Positions 23,228 through 30,289 of a stretch of 33,155 nt of DNA are shown here, piece after piece (the stretch's first letter is position 1; the number at the start of each line of letters is the position of its first letter). The translations under genes and the position numbers were made by a program. The DNA comes from Streptomyces sp. A 4/2 (GTDB lineage Bacteria; Actinomycetota; Actinomycetes; Streptomycetales; Streptomycetaceae). The DNA is taken from assembly GCF_940670765.1 (NCBI RefSeq), contig NZ_CALNVW010000018.1:1-33155 (forward strand). The letters are read 5' to 3'. The notes under the pieces are model-generated. The model was not told the origin of the DNA and did no database searches. It saw only the letters and a program-made list of their open reading frames with translations.

Positions 23228-24325
23228 ATGCCACGGAGATCGAGAACGCTCACCGGACTGCTTCTGTTCACCTCGCTGGCGCTGACCACGGTCGGCATCG
23301 GCGGTGTCGCCATGACGGCGAACGCTTCCACCGGGGCGCCCGCCCCGCACGCTGTGCACGCCGCGACCGGCATGGCTGGAATGCCTGGAATGGGGGTGTC
23401 CACCAAGGCGTCCGGCGACGACCCGGACGGGGACGGCTACATCATGGCCGACCCGCCGGTGACCGGCGTCGTGCCGTCGACGGACGATCCGCCGCACCGG
23501 TACTTCCACGAGTTCCAGGCGAAGTGCTCCCCGAACCACACCGCACCCGACGACCCGATCGTCTTCCCCGGTCAGCCCGGCAAGTCCCACGACCACACCT
23601 TCATGGGCAACACCGGCACGGACGCGAACACCACCACGGCCTCACTCGATCAGGGCGACACCACGTGTCTGGCACCCGGTGACAAGTCGGCGTACTGGAT
23701 GCCGAGCCTCTACAACGGGACCGAGAAGATCCTCCCCGTCGGCCCGCAGACGATCTACTACAAGTCGGGGGTCACCGACTACACCAGTGTCCGGCCGTTC
23801 CCCAAGGGGCTGCGGTTCCTCGTCGGCAACCCCATGCAGACCGAGGACGAGTTCAAGAACCTCAAGGGCACGGTCGAGGGCTGGGAGTGCGGGACGCAGT
23901 ACCACAACTTCGACTTCCCGGTGAGCTGCCCGGACACCGAGGACACGCAGCTCAACATCCGGCTACAGGCGCCCAGTTGCTGGGACGGGATCCACCTGGA
24001 CACCCCGGACCACAAGAGCCACATGGCGTACCCGGTGGCCTCGGGCAACAACTACAACGGCTGCCCGGCGGACCACCCGGTCGCGCTGCCGATGATCGAG
24101 TTCAAGATGGCCTGGCCCGTCAACGGGGACATGTCGCAGGTGAAGCTGGCCAGCGGAGCCGGTTTCTCGTTCCACTACGACTTCTTCGACGGGTGGGACG
24201 CGGCCACGCTCCAGGCCCTGGTCACGCACTGCGTCAACGGCGGTCTGCAGTGCGACGCGCGGGGCTACGACGAGACCAACCCGGACGCGGGCGCCGCACT
24301 CGACGAGAACTACGAACTCCCTTAG
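23228..24325 (+). CDS. Secreted DUF1996 protein
   Basis: The 365-aa product starts at ATG 23228, preceded by a near-ideal GGAGGAGG. The signal peptide (RRSRTLTGLLLFTSLALTTVGIG ... ANA) is followed by a Gly/Met linker. DUF1996 spans about 90–325: HEFQAKCSPNHTAPDDPIVF, GKSHDHTFMGNTGTDANT, SAYWMPSLYNG, IYYKSG, GWECGTQ, CPDTEDTQLNIRLQAPSCWDG and SHMAYP. Conserved His/Asp residues (SHDHTF, HYDFFDGWD) could bind a metal or sugar. DUF1996 is shared by actinobacteria and fungi and lacks a settled activity. The LacI operator upstream and the glycoside hydrolase downstream suggest a role in extracellular polysaccharide use. Confidence 0.9.
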   Translation: MPRRSRTLTGLLLFTSLALTTVGIGGVAMTANASTGAPAPHAVHAATGMAGMPGMGVSTKASGDDPDGDGYIMADPPVTGVVPSTDDPPHRYFHEFQAKCSPNHTAPDDPIVFPGQPGKSHDHTFMGNTGTDANTTTASLDQGDTTCLAPGDKSAYWMPSLYNGTEKILPVGPQTIYYKSGVTDYTSVRPFPKGLRFLVGNPMQTEDEFKNLKGTVEGWECGTQYHNFDFPVSCPDTEDTQLNIRLQAPSCWDGIHLDTPDHKSHMAYPVASGNNYNGCPADHPVALPMIEFKMAWPVNGDMSQVKLASGAGFSFHYDFFDGWDAATLQALVTHCVNGGLQCDARGYDETNPDAGAALDENYELP

Positions 24326-24332
24326 CCAGAAC

Positions 24333-24357
24333 GGGTATTGGCCGCAGCGGCCAACCC
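24333..24357 (+). terminator. Hairpin after the DUF1996 gene, possible attenuator
   Basis: GGG–TTGGCCG, the loop CAG and CGGCCAA–CCC form a stem with a two-base bulge, 8 nt past the stop codon. It has no U-tract. It could partly terminate before the hydrolase gene. Confidence 0.5.
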
Positions 24358-24425
24358 GGCCGCCGCGGCCGACCCACCCCTTTTCCCCGAGCCTCCCCCC
24401 ACTCCACGCACCGACCACCAGAGGC

Positions 24426-24482
24426 CATCGGACGGTCATCGGACGGCCACCAGAGGGGGCCGTCGGACGGCCGTCGGACGGC
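24426..24482. repeat. Four-copy 11-bp repeat upstream of the glycoside hydrolase gene
   Basis: CATCGGACGGT, CATCGGACGGC, a 13-bp spacer, then CGTCGGACGGC twice. The array ends 17 bp before the hydrolase start codon, just ahead of its AAGGAG site. Confidence 0.8.
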
Positions 24483-24499
24483 CGCAGAAGGAGAGCACC

Positions 24500-26257
24500 A
24501 TGCCCCATCCCCCCACCCGCACGGCGAGACGCGCCGTCGCACCGTTCGCCGCAGCGGCCCTGCTCACCGGCGCCCTGATCGCCCTCCAGGCACCCTCGGC
24601 GCACGCGGCCGGGAGCGTAGTGAAGGTGACCGGCTCGCAGGGCGACTGGTCGCTGACGGTGGACGGTGCGCCGTACACGGTCAAAGGCCTGACCTGGGGC
24701 CCGTCCGTCAACGACGCGGCCAAGGACATGCCCGACGTGGCGTCCATGGGCGTCAACACCGTCCGCACCTGGGGTACGGACGCGACGAGCAAGCCGCTGT
24801 TCGACGCGGCTGCGGCCAACGGCGTCAAGGTCATCGCCGGTTTCTGGCTCCAGCCGGGCGGCGGTCCGGGCAGCGGCGGCTGCGTCAACTACCTGACCGA
24901 CACCACGTACAAGAACGACATGCTCGCCGAGTTCCCGAAGTGGGTGGACACCTACAAGGACAACCCGGGCGTACTGATGTGGAACGTCGGCAACGAGTCG
25001 ACGCTCGGCCTCCAGAACTGTTACAGCGGCGACGAGTTGGAGGCCCAGCGCAACGCCTACACCAGCTTCGTCAACGACATCGCGAAGAGGATCCACCAGG
25101 TCGATCCCGACCACCCGGTCACCTCGACCGACGCGTGGACGGGCGCCTGGCCCTACTACAAGCGGAATGCCCCCGACCTCGACCTCTACGCGGTGAACGC
25201 GTACAACGCGGTCTGCAACGTCAAGTCGGACTGGGAGCAGGGCGGTTACGACAAGCCGTACATCGTGACCGAGACCGGCCCGGCGGGCGAGTGGGAGGTG
25301 CCCGACGACGCGAACGGTGTCCCCGACGAGCCCACCGATGTGCAGAAGGCCGCGGGCTACACCAAGGCGTGGGACTGCGTCACCGGTCACCGGGGGGTCG
25401 CGCTCGGCGCCACGATGTTCCACTACGGCACCGAGGACGACTTCGGCGGCGTCTGGTTCAACCTGGTGCCCGACGGCCAGAAGCGGCTGTCGTACTACGC
25501 GGTGAAGAAGGCGTACGGGGGCAACACCTCGGGCGACAACACCCCGCCGGTGATCACGGACATGACCGTCGCCGACGCCACCAGCGGTGTCGCCGCCGGC
25601 AGTGACGTACGGATCAGCACGAGGACCACCGACCCGGACGGTGACCGGATCACGTACCAGGTGCTCTTCAGCAGTAACTACATCGACCAGGACAAGGGGC
25701 TCGTCCCGGTCGGCAGCACGGACAACGGCGACGGCACGCTCACCGCGAAGGCGCCCGACAAGGTGGGGGTCTACAAGGTCTACGTGAAGGCCACGGACGG
25801 CCGGGGCAACGTCGGCATCGAGACCAGGTCGCTGCGGGTGGTGGCGCCGAAGCCGAACGGTACGAACGTGGCCCTGGGCAGGAGCGCCACCGCTTCGTCC
25901 TTCCAGACCGACCCGACGGGCGGCTGCCCGTGCGGTCCGGCCAACGCCGTGGACGGTAAGTTCGACACCCGCTGGGCCAGTGACTGGAGCGACCCGCAGT
26001 GGCTCCAGGTCGACCTGGGGACCCGCACCACCTTCACGCACGTGCAGTTGGCCTGGGAGCCGGCGTACGCCAAGGGGTACGAGATCCAGACCTCGGACGA
26101 CGGCACGAACTGGACCACGGTCACGTCCGTGACGGACGGCAACGGCAACATCGACGACCTCGACGTGAACGGCACGGGCCGGTACGTCCGGATGCTGGGG
26201 ACCGCGCGGGGCACCGGCTACGGGTACTCGCTGTACGAATTCGGCATCTACAGCTGA
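24500..26257 (+). CDS. Secreted clan GH-A glycoside hydrolase with Ig-like and F5/8-type C (discoidin/CBM32-like) domains
   Basis: The 585-aa product starts at ATG 24500 with AAGGAG upstream. A signal peptide ends at APSAHA-A (about 36). Residues 45–345 form a TIM barrel: YTVKGLTWGP, MGVNTVRTWGTD, GVKVIAGFWLQPG, and the general acid/base in LMWNVGNES. The likely nucleophile is Glu in YIVTETGPAG. These match clan GH-A retaining enzymes (GH2/GH5/GH72-like); the exact family is not certain. Residues 355–455 form an Ig-like beta domain (PPVITDMTVADATSG, YKVYVKATDGRGN). Residues 465–585 form a discoidin fold (NVALGRSATASSF, AVDGKFDTRWAS, WLQVDLGT, ending YSLYEFGIYS). It is placed to act with the DUF1996 protein outside the cell. 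A beta-glucan or similar substrate is a guess. Confidence 0.87.
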   Translation: MPHPPTRTARRAVAPFAAAALLTGALIALQAPSAHAAGSVVKVTGSQGDWSLTVDGAPYTVKGLTWGPSVNDAAKDMPDVASMGVNTVRTWGTDATSKPLFDAAAANGVKVIAGFWLQPGGGPGSGGCVNYLTDTTYKNDMLAEFPKWVDTYKDNPGVLMWNVGNESTLGLQNCYSGDELEAQRNAYTSFVNDIAKRIHQVDPDHPVTSTDAWTGAWPYYKRNAPDLDLYAVNAYNAVCNVKSDWEQGGYDKPYIVTETGPAGEWEVPDDANGVPDEPTDVQKAAGYTKAWDCVTGHRGVALGATMFHYGTEDDFGGVWFNLVPDGQKRLSYYAVKKAYGGNTSGDNTPPVITDMTVADATSGVAAGSDVRISTRTTDPDGDRITYQVLFSSNYIDQDKGLVPVGSTDNGDGTLTAKAPDKVGVYKVYVKATDGRGNVGIETRSLRVVAPKPNGTNVALGRSATASSFQTDPTGGCPCGPANAVDGKFDTRWASDWSDPQWLQVDLGTRTTFTHVQLAWEPAYAKGYEIQTSDDGTNWTTVTSVTDGNGNIDDLDVNGTGRYVRMLGTARGTGYGYSLYEFGIYS

Positions 26258-26260
26258 GCT

Positions 26261-26339
26261 GGACGCTTCCGCCGGACCGGCAGCCCCGCACCGCCCGTCG
26301 CGGGCGGGCGGGGGAGTGGGTGGGCAGGCGGAAGCGTCC
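26261..26339. repeat. 13-bp inverted repeat after the hydrolase gene
   Basis: GGACGCTTCCGCC (26261–26273) and GGCGGAAGCGTCC (26327–26339) are perfect complements. They enclose a smaller hairpin, CCGCCCG TCG CGGGCGG (26291–26307). This is a likely terminator for the hydrolase transcript. Confidence 0.8.
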
Positions 26340-26361
26340 GAAGACCGTGCCCGTCAGAGGG

Positions 26362-26427
26362 GTACGGGCACGACGGCGCCGGCTCCCGGACCTGACTCCG
26401 GGGGCCGGCGCCTTGCCGTGCCCGTAC
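26362..26427. terminator. Long compound terminator between convergent hydrolase and lacI genes
   Basis: The outer stem GTACGGGCACG/CGTGCCCGTAC (11 bp) encloses the inner stem GGCGCCGGC/GCCGGCGCC (9 bp) and a short CCGG apex. CGTGCCCGT at 26346 could pair with the same left arm, giving an alternative fold. Confidence 0.85.
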
Positions 26428-26520
26428 GCGACTGGTCGTGCTGTCGTCCCCCTGCTTGCTCTCCTGCTTGCCCTCCGACTTGTTTCCCCGCTTGTTCTCC
26501 TGCGGCGGTACTCACGCCAG

Positions 26521-27579
26521 TCAGGCCGATTCCCGTACCACCAGCCGGGGTTGGAAGACCACCGACGTGACCTCCCGGCCCGGGTGCTCGATGCGTTCCT
26601 GGAGCAGCCGGGCCATCTCCGCCGCCATTTCCTCGACCGGCTGCCGCACGGTGGTCAGCGGGGGGCGGCAGGCCGCCGCCACCGAGCTGTCGTCGAAGCC
26701 GACCACGGCGACGTCGGCGGGGACCTGCCTGCCGTGCTCCCGCAGTACCTGGCACGCGCCCTGCGCCATCAGGTCGTTGGCCGCGAACACCCCGTCGAGG
26801 TCCGGGTGTTCGGCCAGCAGCCGGGCCATCGCCTCGGCCCCGCTGTGCAGCGTGAAGCCGCCCTCGGCGACCGGTACGGACGGGTGGCCCTGCCGGGACA
26901 TGGACTCCTGGAACCCGGCCAGCCGCTGGCGTCCGGCGGGCACGTCCTGGGGGCCCGCGATCGTCACCGGCCGCCGGCAGCCGCGGGCCAGCAGATGGTC
27001 GGCGGCCAGTGCGGCCCCGTCCTGGTGGGCGAGGTCCACGTAGCTGATCGGTACGGCCTCGGCGGGCCGTGCGAACAGGACGGCGGGCAGTCCGGCCGCC
27101 GCGATCATCCCGGGCAGCGGGTCCTCGGCATGGGTGGACACGATCAGCGCTCCGTCGGCGCTGCCCTGCCGCAGGTAGCTGACGACCTGGGCACGGGCGG
27201 CGGAGGTCTCGGCGAACATCAGCACGGGGTGCATGGAGCGCGGCCTCAGGTATCCGACCACCCCGGCGGCCACCCGCCCGAAGAACGGATCGGCGAACAC
27301 GCCCGAGGCGAAGGCGTTCTGCTCCTCCTCCGAGGCGTCCCCGGCCCCCGACACCACGAGCGCGATGGTCTCGGCGCGCCGGGTCACCAGGGACCGGGCG
27401 GCTCTGTTCGGCGTGTACCCGGTCGCGGCCACGGCGTCGCGGACGGCCTGCTGGATCGCGGGGTCGACGTTGCGGATGCCGTTGACGACGCGGGAGACGG
27501 TCGCACGGGAGACCCCCGCCGCACGCGCCACGTCTTCCAGGGTCGGCATGGCGGACGGGGCCGCGGACTCTCTGCTCAT
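26521..27579 (-). CDS. LacI-family transcriptional regulator
   Basis: The product has 352 aa from ATG 27579; ATG 27549 is a shorter option. The N-terminal HTH reads PTLEDVARAAGVSRATVSRVVNG, with the hinge helix region NRAARSLVTRRAE. A periplasmic-binding-protein-like sensor follows (TIALVVSGAG, DPFFGRVAAGVVGYL, DGVFAANDLMAQGA, VAVVGFDDSSVAAACRPPLTTV). Such proteins repress sugar-use genes until a sugar binds. The same 14-bp palindrome stands before this gene and before the DUF1996 gene, so it probably represses both. TACAGT sits 8 nt before the start, implying a leaderless mRNA, and the operator overlaps the expected −35 position. It is convergent with the hydrolase. Confidence 0.93.
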   Translation of the reverse strand: MSRESAAPSAMPTLEDVARAAGVSRATVSRVVNGIRNVDPAIQQAVRDAVAATGYTPNRAARSLVTRRAETIALVVSGAGDASEEEQNAFASGVFADPFFGRVAAGVVGYLRPRSMHPVLMFAETSAARAQVVSYLRQGSADGALIVSTHAEDPLPGMIAAAGLPAVLFARPAEAVPISYVDLAHQDGAALAADHLLARGCRRPVTIAGPQDVPAGRQRLAGFQESMSRQGHPSVPVAEGGFTLHSGAEAMARLLAEHPDLDGVFAANDLMAQGACQVLREHGRQVPADVAVVGFDDSSVAAACRPPLTTVRQPVEEMAAEMARLLQERIEHPGREVTSVVFQPRLVVRESA

Positions 27580-27587
27580 GGACGCAC

Positions 27588-27593
27588 ACTGTA
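27588..27593 (-). promoter_or_regulatory. −10 box of the lacI-family gene (leaderless)
   Basis: On the minus strand TACAGT is followed by 8 nt and then the ATG at 27579, the geometry of leaderless actinobacterial transcripts. No Shine-Dalgarno sequence is present. Confidence 0.45.
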
Positions 27594-27606
27594 GTTGGGG
27601 CGGGGT

Positions 27607-27620
27607 GGAGAGCGCTCTCC
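27607..27620. promoter_or_regulatory. LacI-family operator, autoregulatory site
   Basis: The perfect palindrome GGAGAGCGCTCTCC lies 28 bp upstream of the lacI-family start codon, covering the expected −35 region. It is identical to the core of the operator at 23131–23150. Confidence 0.85.
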
Positions 27621-27952
27621 GGTGGGCCCGTCGGTACGCCCCGACGCGGCCGGTTCCGTGCCTCTGCCCCCCGGGGCGGCAGCGGGTCGGGTTCGGCGAT
27701 CGGGTGCGGGTCGCGGGCGGTCCGACGGGCCGTCACTACCGCAAGGTGCCGCCATGAGTGGGGAGCGACGTACCGTCCAACGAGTGAATATCCAGGGGTT
27801 CGACACCCGTTGAGCCCACGTCGTCACTCGGATGCCCCGGTCTCCGATGGTGGGGCGTCAGATTCCGGCTGATGGTGATGACGGCGCCACTGTGAATCGA
27901 TGAGCCGACGAAGTGTCAGCCTTCGCAGTCGCGTCGGAAGGAACCATTTCTC
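27621..27952. other. Intergenic region with 5'-UTR hairpin before the repeat-protein gene
   Basis: I see no gene in about 330 bp. Near its right end CCGACG (27905) can pair with CGTCGG (27933), enclosing CGAAG/CTTCG. The fold sits just ahead of the GGAAGGA ribosome binding site of the repeat-protein gene and could influence its translation. Confidence 0.45.
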
Positions 27953-29176
27953 ATGCGCACTGCCCGTATTACCCGCACTTTCCTCGCCTCGGCCGCTGTC
28001 ACCGCGGCCCTGGCCATCACCACCCCCGCCGCGTACGCCATGTCCTTGTCCGCAGTCCCGGCCATCGGCGCCGGCTCTTCCGTCAGCGGCGACCACCACG
28101 ACAACAACGGTGACGACCACGGCCGGGGTGACGACCACGGGCGCGGCGACGACCACGGTCGTGGTGACGACGACCACGGCCGTCCGCACGGTGGGATGCA
28201 CACGGGTGGTGGCGCTCTCGCCATGACCACGGGTGACAACCAGGGGCAGGACGGCGGTACGGACAAGGGTGACGAGGGCCAGGCGGACCGCGGTGACCAC
28301 GGCCGCGGCGACGACCACGGCCGGGGTGACCACGGGCGTGGCGACCACGACCACGGTCGTCCGCACGGTGGGATGCACACGGGTGGTGGCGCTCTCGCCA
28401 TGACGATGGGTGACGACGGGCGTGGCGACGACCACGGTCGCGGTGACGACCACGGTCGGGACGATGACCACGGGCGTCGTCCGCACGGTGGCATGCACAC
28501 CGGTGGTGGCGCTCTCGCCATGACGATGGGTGACGACGGGCGTGGCGACGACCACGGTCGCGGTGACGACCACGGTCGGGACGATGACCACGGGCGTCGT
28601 CCGCACGGTGGCATGCACACGGGTGGTGGCGCCCTCGCCATGACGATGGGTGACGACGGGCGTGGCGACGACCACGGTCGGGACGATGACCACGGTCGTG
28701 GTGACGACGACCACGGCCGTCCGCACGGTGGGATGCACACGGGTGGTGGCGCTCTCGCCATGACGATGGGTGACGACGGTCGGGGTGACGACCACGGCCG
28801 TGGCGACGACCACGGGCGCGGCGACGACCACGGTCGTGGTGACGACGACCACGGCCGTCCGCACGGTGGGATGCACACCGGCGGTGGCGCCCTCGCCATG
28901 AACACGGCGCTGACCACGGGCGACGACGGCGGTTCGGCCGCCGGCATGGACCGCGACGGCTCCTGGAAGGGTGACGACCACGGGCGTGACGACGACCACG
29001 GCCGGGATGACGACCACGGGCGTCGTCCGCACGGTGGCATGCACACCGGTGGCGGTGGCACCGCAGTGACCAACGGCAGCCTGGCCGCCGGTTCGGTGCT
29101 GCTGCTCGGCGGTCTCGGCGCGGGCGTGTACATGGTGCGCCGTCGCCGTAACGTCTCCGGCTTCTCGGCGGCCTGA
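27953..29176 (+). CDS. Secreted, membrane-anchored His/Asp/Gly/Arg repeat protein, putative sortase substrate
   Basis: The 407-aa product starts at ATG 27953 with GGAAGGA upstream. The signal peptide is RTARITRTFLASAAVTAALAITTPAAYA. Residues 45–365 alternate runs of (G/D)DDHGR with seven copies of RPHGGMHTGGG, usually continuing ALAM and then TMGDDGR. The end reads NGSLAAGSVLLLGGLGAGVY followed by MVRRRR and a short tail: a hydrophobic helix plus arginine stop, like a cell-wall sorting signal. No canonical LPxTG is present; the repeated GMHTG is the only motif with the T-G of a sortase site. A class F sortase gene follows. The regular His/Asp spacing suggests metal binding or a hydrated surface polymer (inference). 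Minus-strand long frames here are shadows. Confidence 0.88.
   Translation: MRTARITRTFLASAAVTAALAITTPAAYAMSLSAVPAIGAGSSVSGDHHDNNGDDHGRGDDHGRGDDHGRGDDDHGRPHGGMHTGGGALAMTTGDNQGQDGGTDKGDEGQADRGDHGRGDDHGRGDHGRGDHDHGRPHGGMHTGGGALAMTMGDDGRGDDHGRGDDHGRDDDHGRRPHGGMHTGGGALAMTMGDDGRGDDHGRGDDHGRDDDHGRRPHGGMHTGGGALAMTMGDDGRGDDHGRDDDHGRGDDDHGRPHGGMHTGGGALAMTMGDDGRGDDHGRGDDHGRGDDHGRGDDDHGRPHGGMHTGGGALAMNTALTTGDDGGSAAGMDRDGSWKGDDHGRDDDHGRDDDHGRRPHGGMHTGGGGTAVTNGSLAAGSVLLLGGLGAGVYMVRRRRNVSGFSAA
28181..29053. repeat. Seven-copy long tandem repeat inside the secreted repeat-protein gene
   Basis: Copies of the block starting CGTCCGCACGGTGG begin at 28181, 28358, 28478, 28598, 28718, 28856 and 29024. The central copies are exactly 120 bp apart, and the two units around 28382–28621 differ by about one base, showing recent duplication. 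Smaller GACGACCACGG-like 18-bp units fill the spaces between blocks. Confidence 0.92.
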
Positions 29177-29190
29177 CCAGCGGCACCACC

Positions 29191-29238
29191 CGCAGCACCC
29201 CTAGCACCCCGTAGTACCCCGTAGTACCCCGTAGGACC
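29191..29238. repeat. 10-bp tandem repeat between the repeat-protein and sortase genes
   Basis: Successive units CGCAGCACCC, CTAGCACCCC, GTAGTACCCC, GTAGTACCCC and partial GTAGGACC form a degenerate array that runs into the next hairpin. Confidence 0.85.
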
Positions 29239-29266
29239 TGGTGCGCGCGTGTGAGCGCACCAGGTC
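29235..29266 (+). terminator. 12-bp hairpin after the repeat-protein gene
   Basis: GACCTGGTGCGC pairs perfectly with GCGCACCAGGTC across an 8-nt loop. It probably ends, or partly attenuates, the repeat-protein transcript before the sortase gene. Confidence 0.75.
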
Positions 29267-29286
29267 GGTAGACCCAGCGCCGACGA

Positions 29287-29312
29287 GGCCACCGCCCACC
29301 AGGGCGGTGGCC
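29287..29312 (+). terminator. Second hairpin between the repeat-protein and sortase genes
   Basis: GGCCACCGCCC, the loop ACCA and GGGCGGTGGCC give a perfect 11-bp stem. Two strong hairpins in 80 bp argue that the sortase is made at a lower level than its presumed substrate. Confidence 0.7.
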
Positions 29313-29380
29313 GCGGCGGTCACCAACACCCCGTATCTGTGCGCACGTTGCTGCCCCACCGGTTTCGAAAGGCACCACCC

Positions 29381-30091
29381 ATGGCCGCCGAGAAGACTCC
29401 CTCGCCCCACCCGGATCCCTCGCACCACCAGCCTCAGACGTCACCGAAGAAGCGAGCGCCGCTGCACCGCGCGCTGCTGTGGCCCGCCGTGGCCGTGGCG
29501 GCGGGTGGGCTGCTGCTCTTCAACTCCCTCGGTACCCCGGCCGACGACGCCAAGTCGCTGCCCCGGCCCGCGGCTGCCGTGTCGGCCGCGCCCCCGACGG
29601 CGACCCCCACCGCGGTGGCCCCGCTGCCACCCTCCGACCCGACGCGGCTCTCGATCCCGGCCATCGCCGTCAACGCGCCCTTCACGCCACTGGACATCGG
29701 CGAGTCCGGTGCGCTGAACCCGCCGCCCGTCGACAACACCAACATGGTCGGCTGGTACCGGGGCGGCGCCACCCCCGGCGAGCGCGGCGCGGCGATCGTC
29801 GCGGGCCACGTCGACACCAAGACCGGCCCGGCCGTGTTCCTGCTGCTCCGCGACCTGAAGCCGGGGAGCTACGTGAACGTCACCCGGCAGGACGGGACCG
29901 TCGCCAGCTTCAAGGTCGACTCGGTCGAGACCTTCAGCAAGGCGGACTTCCCGAACGACCGCGTCTACGGCGACACCCCCGACGCCCAGCTGCGGGTGAT
30001 CACCTGCGGTGGCGCGTACGACAGAGGTGCCCAGGACTACGAGGACAACGTCGTGGTCTTCGCCCACCTCGACTCGGTGAAGCAGAAGTAG
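29381..30091 (+). CDS. Class F sortase
   Basis: The 236-aa product starts at ATG 29381 with AAAGG upstream. It has a cytosolic His/Pro-rich head, one membrane anchor (ALLWPAVAVAAGGLLLFNSL, 31–50) and a Pro/Ala-rich stalk (55–85). The sortase barrel starts at TRLSIPAIAVNAPFTPL. Catalytic residues are His143 in IVAGHVDT, Cys209 in LRVITCGGAYD and probably Arg215. The N-terminal anchor, short length and ITCGG context are typical of class F, the actinobacterial group with poorly known substrates. The upstream membrane-anchored repeat protein is the natural candidate substrate. Hairpins lie on both sides, so it may be its own transcription unit. Confidence 0.93.
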   Translation: MAAEKTPSPHPDPSHHQPQTSPKKRAPLHRALLWPAVAVAAGGLLLFNSLGTPADDAKSLPRPAAAVSAAPPTATPTAVAPLPPSDPTRLSIPAIAVNAPFTPLDIGESGALNPPPVDNTNMVGWYRGGATPGERGAAIVAGHVDTKTGPAVFLLLRDLKPGSYVNVTRQDGTVASFKVDSVETFSKADFPNDRVYGDTPDAQLRVITCGGAYDRGAQDYEDNVVVFAHLDSVKQK

Positions 30092-30120
30092 CCGTAAGTA
30101 CCCGTAAGTACCCGTAAGTA
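30092..30120. repeat. 10-bp tandem repeat directly after the sortase stop
   Basis: Three units, the first missing one base at the stop codon: CCGTAAGTA, CCCGTAAGTA, CCCGTAAGTA. The unit resembles the CCGTAGTACC-type array on the other side of the sortase gene. Confidence 0.85.
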
Positions 30121-30145
30121 TCTGCTGTTCAGGGGGCCATGGACA

Positions 30146-30188
30146 GGCCGGGTGTCCGCTTGTAGTGCGCGTGGGCGGACACCCGGCC
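30146..30188. terminator. 14-bp hairpin terminator after the sortase gene
   Basis: GGCCGGGTGTCCGC (30146–30159) pairs perfectly with GCGGACACCCGGCC (30175–30188). It lies between the sortase gene and the convergent lipoprotein gene. The remaining 100 bp to the lipoprotein stop show nothing notable. Confidence 0.85.
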
Positions 30189-30289
30189 GCTGTATCGGGG
30201 CGGGCGCGGTGTTCAGCGCCCTGAGAGGCCGACTGCCGCCTGGTTGGTGGAGCGCAGCGGCAGGAAGACTGCCCCCGGCCTGGACCGGC

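Noticed and set aside
23963..26041. 692-codon minus-strand frame opposite DUF1996 and the hydrolase
   Set aside because: It runs across two well-supported plus-strand genes and has no domain.
28100..29050. CRISPR-like array
   Set aside because: The repeats are in frame, the spacers are themselves repeats, unit length is 120 bp or more, and the DNA is coding.
27824..29444. Three long minus-strand open frames (about 400–458 codons) opposite the secreted repeat protein
   Set aside because: They mirror the repeats and give low-complexity Val/Thr, Pro/Ser or His/Arg strings. The plus-strand frame has signal peptide, ribosome binding site and membrane anchor.
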